From the NCBI RefSeq assembly GCF_949987515.2, contig NC_082702.1, positions 48,577,600-48,641,599 of the forward strand: 64,000 nucleotides of DNA, read 5' to 3'. The position numbers and the translations under genes are program-made. A model generated the notes under the pieces. It was not told where the DNA came from. It made no database searches and saw nothing but the letters and a program-made list of their open reading frames with translations. This DNA is from Delphinus delphis (lineage: Eukaryota; Chordata; Mammalia; Artiodactyla; Delphinidae). Of the stretch, positions 34,341 through 45,284 are shown in pieces. The first letter of the stretch is position 1. Each line of letters begins with the position of its first letter.

Positions 34341-36374
34341 TGCCTTGTGTGGTCTTCATCTTCATACATGCATACAGATTTAGATCCTAGACAAAGAGAC
34401 CCACAGCCTGAGTCTGTGGAATCAGAGACATCTTGCAATTATTGTGGAAACATATGTGTATGGGCATATTTTTTCTGAAAAGAAATTTCGTTCCTTCTCA
34501 ATCCAGGTATCGGATACCCTCAAAATGTTAAAAAACAAAAACAAAAAAAAACAGTGGTCTTGAGGATAGCCATTTTTTTGCTTATCTTTGTAGAAAATCT
34601 AGTGTTTCTGTAAAGGAAATACTTGATGCTTAAGTGGAATAAATGAATAAATAAATGAAAGATATAAAGTATTTAAATTACTTGGCCTTTACTGAAAATA
34701 ATGATTCTACCTGGATTTGAGAAACAAATGATTCTCCAATTTTCAGTTACTAGTCAAGCCAATATGATAGTAGCTACTACCATTTATAGGCAATTCATTT
34801 ATAGTTCAATATAGAATTTTCTTATGTATAGTTTTATCCTCATAATAAAGTAGGCATGTGTCCCCGTTTATCCCTGCTGTCCTAGCATATTGTTTCATCC
34901 GGTCTGGTTTGGCACTTGTCCCGGATTTTTCATATTTTAATAAGGTATTACTTTAATACTTGCACCCACATGAGCTAAGCTGGATTTGCTAGAGCAACAC
35001 GGCGTCCTTTCAGCTTCTGCCAGAGCCTGCAAACGAAATGTCTGAGTCACAGATGCAGAAAAATAGAGGGCTTACTGAAACATGTGATCCAATCTGGACG
35101 GCAACTGGCTGTAACCTCTCCTTTCCAAAGCACTTTTCAGACACAAGGTAATTAACACCTCCCTCTCAAGGACAGTGTGCAGGGCACTCGTTGATAAAAT
35201 GAAGTGCTCCAGAGCAGGGGCAGCTAGGGACAGTGATCCCATCAGGTCTTGGGCAGTAACACGAGCTCCTGCTGGCCCCTTGGTGTGGTGGTTTGCACCA
35301 CTGCTTGTGGGAGCACAAGGCAGACAGGGGAGTGGGGAGCATGGGGAATTACAGGTTAGGTATTTACAAGTTAGGTTACATGAAATAAGTGTGCAAAGAC
35401 CTAACAGTCTGATACTCTTGCTACAGAGGTTTTGTCATTGGTTGTATGTGTAAGTCTGCTTTATTTCATTTATGTACGTTAATGCTCTTTTCTTTTGTTT
35501 TGAAATAAACCTTCGACACAAATGAGCTCCAAAATCGTGTTAACTATTTTAAATCTGGAGAGTTGATGTCAAATGAATACAGTGTCTAGATCTCACCAAC
35601 CAAAGGAAAACCAGAAAACACAGATTTGCTGGAAAGACACCAGCATCTATTTCAAGGTCAGTTGCTATTTTAAGAAGACAGCGCCAAAGTCGTCAATCCT
35701 CATTCAGCAGCAAAGTACCCAACTTTTCACTGAGATCAAGGAACTGTCCTCCTAAATTAACTTTGCTTAATTTGATTCCAAATATTTTCTGTACACACAA
35801 AAAGTAAAACGACTACTTTTAATATGTTAGCTCCATTTGTAAAATAGTAATAATAACATCAACACCACCTCAAAAGTTAAATGATACCATTTTACATCAG
35901 GACCGTCACACATTTTAAATACAAAATTACGTGTTGACACATTTCAGTAAGTGTTCTATGTTTCCATCCAGTTACTGGAATCCAATTTAAGCTTTGGGAA
36001 GTTTATTTGATGGAAGGTAAAACGTCCATTGTCATTGTAGGTGCTATAAAAAATTCAGTACAATTCTATTTGGAAGAAAATATGACTGATTTTGTAGTGG
36101 TAACTCAGAAGTTTTGGTCGCCCACAGTATCTTGGTAAAGGTTATGTTCTTAATAAATTAAGAAATCTATAGATTAGAAATGTATTTAAACTTGGCATTT
36201 ATCACATTTCATATCAACCATTTCATTAATGTACTTAAATTTGGCAAATATGTCATATCAAATTGGCAACCTAATAAGCTGCAGCTTTGGAAGCTTTGGA
36301 AACTTGGAACCTGGTATTATTGAAATAAAGTCTGCAAAGAGAACAGTAATGATACTGACTCTTAAAAAATAAAG
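34341..36374. other. Repeat-poor AT-rich block, no gene recognised
   Basis: About 2 kb with no recognised transposon. A short tandem 'agctttgga' doublet lies near 36284-36302. The frame at 35175-35453 shows no known domain. Confidence 0.4.
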
Positions 36375-36461
36375 GGAAGACCCAAACTTACAGATGAGAG
36401 CTAAATTGGCATATGAAATTTAGTTTTGTACTTCTATAACAGTGTTTTAGAATATCCCAAG
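36375..36461. repeat. Diverged local duplication, copy A
   Basis: About 87 bp from 'ggaagacccaaacttacaga' to 'agaatatcccaag'. It aligns along its whole length with 36955-37044. Shared blocks include 'cagatgagagctaaa', 'tggcatat' and 'tgttttaga'. A few substitutions, one 3-bp difference and small indels separate them. It is not a family I recognise. Confidence 0.7.
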
Positions 36462-36954
36462 TTCCTATTTATTACTGGATAAATATTATATTCTATCTTA
36501 GAACTATACTGAAAAAGGCTACAAGTAGGGAAAACATATACATGTGATGAAACAGTCAAAATAATTATTAATAGAAACAACTTAAGTTTTGCTTGTAAAC
36601 ATATTCGACAAAGAAAAGTACTTTACATGCAGGCAAAAAGCTAGTGCCCATCAAAATATTTAGGCTGAAACATTTATATGTCTCAATGTGAAACAAACTT
36701 GAGAATATTCTCTATTTAGCAGAATTTGCCCTGATTTTACCTGATGACTAGGCATTTACAGTTTTTTCTCAGATTTAAAAATATTACGGCTTACGGAAAA
36801 GAGTCATTTGAATGTGCAAACACTTTCACATTTATTAAACACCGAATGCAGTTTTGAAGAAGAATGTAGGCACTTTTATTTTTAAAAATTAAAATACATT
36901 TTCGAATCAAGAAATCAGATGCACATTATAAGATAAAGATAGAGCTAAGAAACA
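36462..36954. other. No recognisable gene or repeat
   Basis: AT-rich spacer between the two copies of the local duplication. Confidence 0.45.
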
Positions 36955-37044
36955 GGAAGACTCAAACCTACTGACAGATGAGAGCTAAAATGGCATATAA
37001 GATTTAGTTTTTTCTTCTATCACTGTGTTTTAGAGTATCCCAAG
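36955..37044. repeat. Diverged local duplication, copy B
   Basis: About 90 bp, the second copy of the segment at 36375-36461, in direct orientation. It is followed by 'cacacggcccaaagtcacac', which resembles a reversed MIR core (37045-37100, weak). Confidence 0.7.
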
Positions 37045-37100
37045 GCACACGGCCCAAAGTCACACAGCAGGACGTGGAAAGTCAGGGACATGAGCCAAGT

Positions 37101-37634
37101 TTATGGAGAAGCATTTAGTGAAAATTTATGATCATGTGCAAGTAACACTGACATTGTGCTCAATACGCTTCATCCATATAGAACACAAAAAGAAAGGGAA
37201 GAAAGCAATCAAATAACATGGAAGTCCTTAAAAGGTCCGAAATATCAGATTCGAAAGAACCCAGAATGATAATACACAGAATAACAGAGTGCTGGCTGGA
37301 AAAGGCTTTGAGACAGGTTACTCTCTGGAAGAATTTTGAATCACGTTTTAGTAAAGAGGAAGGCAGATAGATGTCCATTCCGGGGAGATGGGATGGAACA
37401 TGTGGTTCGGTGTGTAGATGCAAAAAAGCAAAACCAGCCACAACATCTGTGGGAACCCGAGGGTCCCCAGGTCTTTGGTCCCTGGTCAGAAGATCAGGAG
37501 CTGTGATCTCTGAGTGGAATGCAAGATTTTAAAGCCTTGTATTAGAAAGCCTGGGTCAAATGGAAGTATTACAGCTGCTTAAACAGAAAAACAAGCTAAT
37601 ACAGTTTGCCTATAATTAGGAGCATCCACTTGGC
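37101..37634. other. No recognisable gene or repeat
   Basis: The reverse 93-codon frame at 37160-37441 has no recognisable similarity. The rest is unassigned. Confidence 0.4.
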
Positions 37635-37760
37635 AGTCATTTATTCATTCACACATTCAACAAACATTCACCGAGTGTGTACAATGTACCAGGAACTGCT
37701 CTGTGCAGTAAGAAGAAAACAGTCAACAAAACAAAATCCTTGTCCTCATGGAGAACTATC
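37635..37760 (-). mobile_element. L2 LINE 3' end, reverse orientation
   Basis: 'cattcaacaaacattcaccg', 'tgtgtacaatgtaccaggaa' and 'atccttgtcctcatggagaa' are the reversed L2 3' terminus. Confidence 0.75.
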
Positions 37761-37811
37761 AGAGAAAACAAACAACACGTTATAAGAATCTTAGATTACA
37801 ATATGATTGAG

Positions 37812-38105
37812 GACACAGGGAGGGGGAAGCTGGGACGAAGTGAGAGAGTGGCATGGACATATATACACTACCAAATGCAAAAGAGACAGCTAGTGGGAAG
37901 CAGCCGCATAGCACAGGGAGATCAGCTCAGTGCTTCGTGACCACCTAGAGGGGTGGGATAGGGAGGGTGGGAGGGAGGGAGACGCAAGAGGGAGGAGATA
38001 TGGGGATATATGCATATGTATAGCTGATTCACTTTGTAATAAAGCAGAAACTAACACACCATTGTAAAGCAATTATACTCCAATAAAGATGTTAAAAAAA
38101 AAAAA
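37812..38105 (+). mobile_element. L1 3' UTR, 5'-truncated
   Basis: Same 3' UTR as 708-1017: 'gggacgaagtgagagagtgg', 'gggaagcagccgcatagcac', a G-rich stretch at 37949-37980 and the end 'ccaataaagatgttaaaaaa'. Here the sequence upstream of 'gagagtgg' is the normal L1 sequence, so this copy lacks the internal deletion. I saw no clear TSD. Confidence 0.85.
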
Positions 38106-38129
38106 GCACAATGAAGAAAAAACAAAGCG

Positions 38130-38370
38130 AGGCATGGGTATTAAGAACGCTAATGCTTACAGAGTTCACTTTATATACATTAACACAGTTAATCCTCACA
38201 ACAATGGTATGAGGTAAGTGTGCTATGATGTTCCTCATTTTATATGAGGAAACAGACACACCGGGTGCCTTAGCAACCTGCCCAAGGGCACAACTAGAAA
38301 GCGGCACAGTTATTTCAGATTCAGACTGTGTGGCTTGAGTCCATGTTCCTAATCATCATGTTAGTACCGC
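38130..38370 (-). mobile_element. MIR SINE, reverse orientation
   Basis: Near full-length reversed MIR: 'acacagttaatcctcacaac', 'atggtatgaggtaagtgtgc', 'tttatatgaggaaacagaca', 'caacctgcccaagggcacaa' and 'gtgtggcttgagtccatgtt'. Confidence 0.78.
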
Positions 38371-38391
38371 TCCGTGACTGAGCAGGTGACT

Positions 38392-38687
38392 TTGAGCTGA
38401 GACCTCAATTAAGCAAGGGAGTCAGCCACGTGACGACCTGAAGAAAGACTACCCCAGAGGGAACAGCAAGTGTGAAAGCCCTGATTAAGGGTACACTTGG
38501 CATGTTCAAGAAACAGCAAAATCGCAAGAGGGAAACAGAGAAAAATGGTGTCAGAGCATCAGATGTTGTGGTCTGCTGAAAGGAGAATGGACGGTAGAAG
38601 TCTAAGTGTAGAATCAGAAAGATCAATTAGCATGACACCATCCAGGTGACAGGTGATGCCCGCTTGGACTAAGGTGTTGATGGGTGT
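38392..38687 (-). mobile_element. L2 LINE fragment, reverse orientation
   Basis: Reversed L2 blocks: 'tttgagctgagacctcaatt', 'ccagagggaacagcaagtgt', 'acacttggcatgttcaagaa' and 'cgcttggactaaggtgttga'. Directly abuts the LTR-like element on its right. Confidence 0.68.
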
Positions 38688-39023
38688 GACAATCTTTTCG
38701 ATGTGTCAGCTTGGCTAGGTTATAGTCTCCAGTCACCCAATCAAACATGAATCCAACTGAAGGTATTTCCATAGATGTGATTAAAGTCCATGATCTATTG
38801 ACTTTATGTTTTTTACCTTTTTATTTTATATTGGAGTGTAGTTGATTAACGTTATGTTATGTTAGCTTCAGGTATACAACAAAGTGATTCAGTTATACAT
38901 ACACATGTATCTATTCTTTTTCAAATTCTTTTCCCAATTAGGTTGTTACAGAATATTGAGCAGAGTTCCCTGTGCTATACGGTAGGTCCTTGTTGGTTAT
39001 CCATTTTAAAAATAGCAGTATGT

Positions 39024-39158
39024 GGACTGAATGTCCATATCATGACACAGTGTGAGTGTGTTTCATGTTTGGTAACTGCAATCATTGTTGCTTTTGTTGT
39101 GGTCATCCAGTTACAATGCTTGGTGTCAGTTTATTTATCTCTTGTAAAAAAAATAAAA

Positions 39159-39196
<38 letters not shown>

Positions 39197-39214
39197 ATAA
39201 TTAATTAATTTTTA
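39024..39214 (+). mobile_element. Unidentified retrosequence nested in L1, perfect TSD
   Basis: A 191-bp insert lies between two exact copies of aaaaatagcagtatgt (39008-39023 and 39215-39230). Its non-repetitive part (39024-39144) starts 'ggactgaatgtccatatcat' and continues through 'gtttggtaactgcaatcatt' to 'tcagtttatttatctcttgt'. An A-rich segment, a (GT)n run and an A/T-rich end follow. TSD plus A-rich 3' end indicate L1-mediated retrotransposition. The non-repetitive part is no SINE or LINE I recognise and could be a truncated mRNA 3' end; its source is unknown. Confidence 0.72.
39161..39193. repeat. (GT)n microsatellite
   Basis: Sixteen and a half GT units directly downstream of the A-rich tail of the nested retrosequence. 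Confidence 0.95.
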
Positions 39215-39660
39215 AAAAATAGCAGTATGTACATGTCAATCCCAAACTCTCTAACTATCCCTCCCCCCTACCCTTACCCCCCTGGTAACCATAAATTCAT
39301 TCTTTAAGTCTGTGAGTCTGTTTCTGTTTTGTAAATAACTTCATTTATATCATTTCTTTTTAGATTCCGAATATAAACAATATCATATGATATTTCTCTT
39401 TCTCTGTCTGACTTTAAGTAAAGGAGATCAGCTAGGACAATCTGAGTGGGCCAAATTTAATCAGTTGAAGGGCCTTTAACAGGAGACCTGAGGCTTCCCT
39501 GAAGAAGAAAAAAATCCCCTCATGGACAGCAGCTTCAATTCTTCCCATGGCTTGCCCGGCAGATTTCCAACTTGTCTGTTCAGTCTCCACAATCACATAA
39601 ACCAATTCCTTGCAATACATCTCTCAAGACATATCTCCTATTATGTGGTAAAGCAGGAGA

Positions 39661-40591
39661 TATCAGATTCAGAATATATGCTGATGGTGTCATTAAACAC
39701 TGGAGACAGGTATGAGAGAAAGAGAGGTACTCTCTTCATCAACAATTTTGCACTTGAATCCTTTTCCCATTGGGGCAGTCATAAAACAACGGAATAATCA
39801 CTTTCTATAACCTCCTTTGGCATTGTCTTCACATGCCCTCATGTCTCTGGGTAAAATACCAGCAACAAAAACATGGCCAGCTGTCCTGCTGCAAATTTGG
39901 ATGAGCTGTTCCAAATAACTGAATCTATGAATTCATATGAAGGGGTCCATTTACAGAAATGGCATTCAGAGCCCTTCCCTCTGGATAGAGACCCTTTGTT
40001 GAGAGACCTAACAGATGTAATAGAAAACAAACAAAAATGTCCCAAATGGCAGACTTTTCCAATAAGATTTGGTCTATTTACACAATGGAAAATTATCATA
40101 CCGTTATAAAACGGTATTTGACAGAAAAAATTAAATAAGATAAAATGACTGCAATATTTTATTTTTAAGGCTGATTCATAATACTTGGGACAGTAATTCA
40201 GAGTCGAACTTTTATGTAAATAGAGCTGTATTTAAATCCTGAGCCAATCACATGTTACCAGTACATCCTTGGTCCATGTATGTAAAATCCCTGAGCCTCC
40301 ATTCTCACCTCTCCAGGTTTATATAGTGAGTAAAAAGGGTGGAAAGTGCCCAACAGTGAACAATCAGTATCAAATAAATCTAGTTATCCTTTGCGGATGT
40401 ACATTTGATGTGCGTCTGTATCTACATATATATATATATGAAAATGCTACATATAATATAGCCATATATATAATAGAGTTAATGTATATATACGCACAGA
40501 GAGCAAGGTGTCTGTGTATTAATTAAAACACACAAAACTATTTGCATTTTAAACCGAACACCAAATGTGAATCTTTGGTTGGGTTTGTGAA
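39661..40591. other. No recognisable gene or repeat
   Basis: Overlapping opposing frames at 39839-40109 have no known motif. An AT-rich dinucleotide patch lies at 40425-40490. Confidence 0.4.
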
Positions 40592-40676
40592 TTCACTTCA
40601 CTCAGTCAGTAAATATTTATTAAAGTACCTTTATAATCCGGGCACAAAATGCTAAGTAAAGGGGAAAGGGTGGTAA
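40592..40676 (-). mobile_element. L2-like 3' end, reverse orientation
   Basis: 'cactcagtcagtaaatattt' and 'attaaagtacctttataatc' with 'cgggcacaaaatgctaag' match a reversed L2 terminus. Short. Confidence 0.5.
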
Positions 40677-41123
40677 ATATAATTGTTTGTTCTATTTTGG
40701 TTATTGTCCAAGTTTTCTATAAGGAGTTTACATCACTTTTGAAATGCATAAAATTATTTTTAAGGACAATGTAACTTACAGAGAACAAAAGATTTGTTCT
40801 AATGGTATATGTAGAGAAAAGAAACACCAAAAAAAGAATAACTTCAAAGCACCTGGCTCCACCCAGGATAAGAGCAGGTCACCCTGAGCCTGCTCCTATT
40901 ATACCTGTAACGATTTCCTCTGTTCCAAGAGCTTAAGACCTAAACGTCCGTCCACATCTCTTGGGCGAGTCCTGCTATTGTATCAGTGTGCTCTCATGAT
41001 TGCATCTCCTTTCATAACAGCCTTCAGAGTCTCATGGATAGATTTCCTCTGGCCATAAGCTTCCTGGAAATGTCTTCCAGCAGGATCTTTGCCTTTACAG
41101 GAGCTGCCTCATCCGCGTTAAAG

Positions 41124-41158
<35 letters not shown>

Positions 41159-41249
41159 CTCAATTACCCATTCTACCACCTTCTGCTTCCTGGCTGAAAG
41201 AGGAATTATAAGATATATGGTCTGTCGGGCTCTCTTATCATAGGCACCC
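40677..41249. other. No recognisable gene; (TG)n at 41126-41156
   Basis: Includes an uninterrupted TG microsatellite of about 15 units. The rest is unassigned. Confidence 0.45.
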
Positions 41250-41350
41250 TCCGTGTCCTCAATTTCTGTCTCTGTAAAAGGAGCACAATAATGGCCACCC
41301 TGCTTGTATAAAATACATTAGCAGTTATTAAGTGGGTTTAGAAATGCAAA
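41250..41350 (+). mobile_element. MIR-like fragment
   Basis: 'cctcaatttctgtctctgta' and 'aaaggagcacaataatggcc' followed by 'gcagttattaagtgggttta' correspond to the 3' half of MIR. Weak. Confidence 0.45.
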
Positions 41351-41923
41351 CATACCATTCTGATGTGAAAGACTGTTTAAACTGTGTGAAGTGATTATGA
41401 GCACATCTCCTCTGAAGGCATTTTCCTTTGGGGCCACTGCTTCCATATCTTACGAAAAGAAGGATAATACCTGGCCCAATTTCACATAGCTATTACAACG
41501 AGCATCTAAAATGCTATTTTAAGATACTGGAAAATTATCCTCTAAAAAAATATCAGCTTAGCGCTTATCGATAGTAATCTGAAATACACAAGATGTCAGG
41601 GTGAACTATGTACTTCCGTTCTTACCGATAAAATATACTATATGAGTTCAAAGCATTTATTCCAATGCCTCTCCTGAGAGGATAACAGGGCTGCTGCTGC
41701 TCGAACACTCACTGCACTAGATGGCAGAAAACCCAAGGAGTCTGTGGCTCTGGTGGAAGATGAAGGACTCCCCTTCACCCTCTCGGTCAGCCCCCGGCGT
41801 CCTCATCCATCTCTCCAGCCGGCGGTGGGAGCAATGCATTCTTGCTGCAGTTTTATAAACAGGAGGCAGTGAGCTACTGTTGCCACATACACTCGTGCTT
41901 GACTACCAAAAGATAAATACTTT

Positions 41924-41928
<5 letters not shown>
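41351..41928. other. No recognisable gene or repeat
   Basis: Mixed DNA with a slightly GC-richer section at 41740-41840. No assigned feature. Confidence 0.4.
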
Positions 41929-41958
<30 letters not shown>

Positions 41959-42148
41959 GCTATGCGGGCCTCTCACTGCTGTGGCCTCTCCCGTTGCGGA
42001 GCACAGGTTCCGGACGCGCAGGCTCAGCGGCCATGGCTCACGGGCCCAGCCGCCCCGCGGCATGTGGGCTCTTCCCGGACTGGGGCACGAACCCGCGTCC
42101 CCTGCATCGGCAGACGGACTCTCAACCACTGCGCCACCAGGGAAGCCC
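41929..42148 (-). mobile_element. CHR-1 SINE, reverse orientation, long A tail
   Basis: T run of about 28 (41929-41956) as the reversed tail, then the full CHR-1 body and reversed head 'ccaccagggaagccc'. Flank tactttaact occurs at 41919-41928 and 42149-42158. The long uninterrupted tail suggests a young insertion. Confidence 0.93.
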
Positions 42149-42158
42149 TACTTTAACT

Positions 42159-42685
42159 CTTAAGCTTCAGGGAATAGGAAATCTGGCTAAATGCCAAGAA
42201 ATAAGGAAATTAGGTCGCTGGGCACCCACAGAAATGAGTTCACAGAAAAACCAGCACCAGTTTATTCACCAAGCTCCGGATGCAGACTCTCCATGGTGAC
42301 ATGACACATACATCGAAGGGACACCGCAGAGACCAGCACAAAGATTACTCACCAGTATGCCTTATTTATTGTTTAAGGTTAGGTGTCGATTCCACTTATG
42401 CTCTACTTCTGTTGCTTTCCCTTTGTGAATACAATTCATGCCGGAATTCATCACTCCTTTCCCGTGGTCTTGTGGCAGGTTTTTTGTCCCTCACTCTGTC
42501 TTGTGTTGTCACCAGTGTGTATCAGCTATTCTCAATCTGTCCTCCTCACTAACGGCACGCCCACACCAGAGGGCAACGTAAGACACACTCCACAGACAGA
42601 CCCAGAGTGGTGCACTGTGTCCACTTCAACAGCACACTGTTAATGGGATAACCTTGAAACCACTCTGATTTTTTTTCTTTAAAAA
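42159..42685. other. No recognisable gene or repeat
   Basis: Frames at 42280-42643 overlap each other and have no recognisable similarity. Confidence 0.4.
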
Positions 42686-43172
42686 AATGTTCACAAAAGA
42701 TCAGCAAGGATTTAGAAGAACTGAACAACATCATCAACCAACTGGATCTAGTTTACATTTACAGAACACCAATAACAGCAGAAGAAGCCTTCTTTTCAAG
42801 TAGTCATAGGACACTCACCAAGATAGAACATATCCTGGGTCATAAAACACACCCTGACAAACACAAAAGAACTGAAATCATAAAAAGTATGTTCTCTGAC
42901 CATAAAATATTAATCCAGGAATTAACAGAAATATAATAGGAGAATACACAAATACTTGGCAATGAAACAAAACACACGCAAATAATCCACATGTGAAAGG
43001 GTAAATCTCCAGAGATTAGAAAATACTTCAAGGTGAATGAAAATAAAAATATAGCACACCTACATCTGTGGGACGCAGCTAAAGCAGTCCTTGCAGGGAA
43101 AGTTTTAGCATTAAACGATTATATTGGGGGGAAAAGCTATCAAATAAATAATCCAAGAAATTAGGAAAAAAA
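42686..43172 (+). mobile_element. L1 ORF2 internal fragment
   Basis: 'gaactgaacaacatcatcaa', 'ccaactggatctagtttaca', 'ccaataacagcagaagaagc', 'atatcctgggtcataaaaca' and 'cacctacatctgtgggacgc' 'agctaaagcagtccttgcag' are the ORF2 segment following the endonuclease domain. The frame is broken by many stops, and there is no 3' end or tail. It is therefore an old, doubly truncated piece. Confidence 0.82.
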
Positions 43173-43743
43173 GAACAAAATAAAGACAAAGCTTAAAAAA
43201 TGCCACGGTTCTATAGCTATTACTATGTTAGCACCTATAAAAATTCCCTTTAAAGAATATCTCCAATACCAGGCTTTCTGTGAAGCGTGAAGAGGTGTTT
43301 AAAATTTTCAGAGAAAACATTCCAGTTGAAATATTCAGTGTGCAGAACATGTACAGACCCCACTGTGAGTGAGGCATTTTCCCAGGCACAGGAAGGATGA
43401 AAGGTAGTTGAAAGGGCATGTTTCCTGCTCTCACATGTTCTCACCATAACATGAGACCAGAAATTAAAACCTGAAGCAGAATTTTTAAATATGATGGAAA
43501 TACTGATAGTTAAACCAATGTGCAGGGTGGAATACTGAGATCAGGGAAGTCCATGACGACCAGTTTTCTTGAAACTTGTTATTTGTACCGTATTTCAAGA
43601 ATTTTGCTTTTAATAAAACTATTTGTGTGTCAAACTTAAAAGTCACCAAGCTACATGCACCTCTAGTACTATTTCCACCACAAGAGAACTGACAGAGATG
43701 AGGTAAGCATCACTAGTCCCATTTAAATTAGTGGAAAATGAGA
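43173..43743. other. No recognisable gene or repeat
   Basis: AT-rich DNA, nothing assigned. Confidence 0.4.
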
Positions 43744-43857
43744 CCTGGAAACAGCATCCATTATCAAGCCTTACTAACAGTTTCAAGGATACGGACAATA
43801 CCTAGAAACAGAATGTATTATCATGCCTTACTAATAGTTTCAAGGACACGTTCCAAT
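43744..43857. repeat. Two-copy 57-bp tandem duplication
   Basis: Unit 1 (43744-43800) and unit 2 (43801-43857) are head to tail and of equal length, with about 11 differences. Shared blocks include 'gccttactaa' and 'agtttcaagga'. The unit length is divisible by three, so a frame from 43738 shows a 19-residue repeat, but no gene is otherwise supported. Confidence 0.88.
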
Positions 43858-44165
43858 GAAGCAGGGACAGGTATGGGTCACGGAGGGAGGACGGCCTCCG
43901 GCCCTCCTTTAAGACTTTCCTTCTCTGGCCTACAGAAGATGAAGTCTCGGAGATGAGCAGGATACTACCTCATATGGGGGGATGTTTAGTGATGAAGCAA
44001 TTCCACCCGATCCTCCTACTTATTTGATCGTATGCAGGAAGCCAGCCTTCATCAATCCATAGATGGTGGGATTATTTACTATATGCAACCCTTAGCCAGG
44101 GGCATCCTGTTAAAAAGTCAACAGATACAGATAGGGTAATGATTGATTATGTCACTGATAATTTA
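43858..44165. other. No recognisable gene or repeat
   Basis: Short unassigned stretch following the tandem duplication. Confidence 0.4.
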
Positions 44166-44310
44166 TTTTATTTCACTCTTGCAATAACCATTCAAGGTAG
44201 ACTTTGTTATATCCATTTCAAAGACAAGAAAACTCAAGTGCCAGTAACTTAAGTGACATGCCACATGGTTTAGCCCAGGGCCAGGCTGGGGATCCCAAGG
44301 CTGGCAGATT
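44166..44310 (-). mobile_element. MIR SINE, reverse orientation
   Basis: 'tttcactcttgcaataacca', 'gtagactttgttatatccat', 'caaagacaagaaaactcaag' and 'aacttaagtgacatgccaca' are a diverged reversed MIR. Confidence 0.55.
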
Positions 44311-45284
44311 TGTGTCTGTGTCACATCACAGTTTTGCTATAACTGCATGGTTTCTGTCATCTGGCAATGACCCAACAGGCTCTGGAGCAGGAACAGAGGA
44401 GGGTTTCCTACAGGGTTGGCCCTTCACTGACCACTGTGAGGCCTCAGAACAGAAGGGGTACAAAGAAGTGTTGAAGAAATTGCTAATAACTCTTTTGGAA
44501 CAATTTAGTGTTTGTGCAAATGTGTCTTTGTGGGCCTAAAAGAGTTAATGCTCACATGCACCAAAGAGTTTGAACAGTTGGGAAATCTGCTCCAACGTCT
44601 TCTGCCCTTGAAATTCATTATGTAAATGTGAAGGCGATTATAACTGCTGTTTGTTAGGGTATATGACTAGGGCTACTAGCTTTGATTTTACTTGACAGGT
44701 CTTGACATGAATTTCGGAATCACGAGATATAAGTAATAGAGAAAAGATCAGATGGTCTTCCAGAAAAAATAATGCAAGGCTGGGGCTAATTTTGTGCTAT
44801 CAGTCTTTAACAGTCTTGGAGCTATTTACTCTGTGGGACTTTTTTTTCCCCTTTTGATGTGGACCATTTCATTCTGTGTGCCTTTTTCCAACTCAGGGTA
44901 TTTTATAATGATATCCATCATGTCTGTCTGTCAGCTGATGACAGCTTAAAAAATTGCCTCAAGGCCATAACGAGAAGAAATCCTTCCCGCTTCCTCCAGA
45001 TTGTTTTATGTGCTTCACAGTCTTCTGCACCAAATAAAAAAAAAAAATAACGTTGCTTTCCGAACAGTCCTTTATCTTGCCTCTCTTTTTCTTCTTTTAA
45101 TCCCTTATGGTTTATTTCCCTCGCTTTACTATGTTTATTCTACTGTGGTTTTGTTCATAATTAACAAGATATAAAAGATAAGAATACATCTTCAAAATGG
45201 AAAGTTTTCCAAAGGCCTCGTTTCAGCTAACCTTTAATCCAACACAAAGGAAAGTATCCAGAGTTTTTAATATATAGCCTCTCC
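44311..45284. other. No recognisable gene or repeat
   Basis: The 111-codon frame from 44204 begins inside the MIR above and has no known domain. The rest is unassigned. Confidence 0.4.

Larger units (their letters stand above)
38807..39408 (-). mobile_element. L1 3' end, reverse orientation, nested in an LTR
   Basis: Reads on the + strand as reversed L1: T-rich start, 'agtgtagttgattaacgtta', 'aacaaagtgattcagttata', 'cctgtgctatacggtaggtc' and, at its far end, 'tttctctttctctgtctgac'. The 8 bp tgacttta occur on both sides (38799-38806 and 39409-39416), compatible with a short TSD, although L1 itself ends with similar bases. It is interrupted at 39024-39214. Confidence 0.75.
38688..39660 (+). 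mobile_element. ERVL-type LTR, host of a nested L1
   Basis: Left part 38688-38806 ('gacaatcttttcgatgtgtc', 'agcttggctaggttatagtc', 'gatgtgattaaagtccatga') and right part 39409-39660 ('agtaaaggagatcagctagg', 'tttaatcagttgaagggcct', 'cacaatcacataaaccaatt'). Together they follow the order of a mammalian ERVL-like LTR. It is the oldest layer of a three-level nest. Confidence 0.6.
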
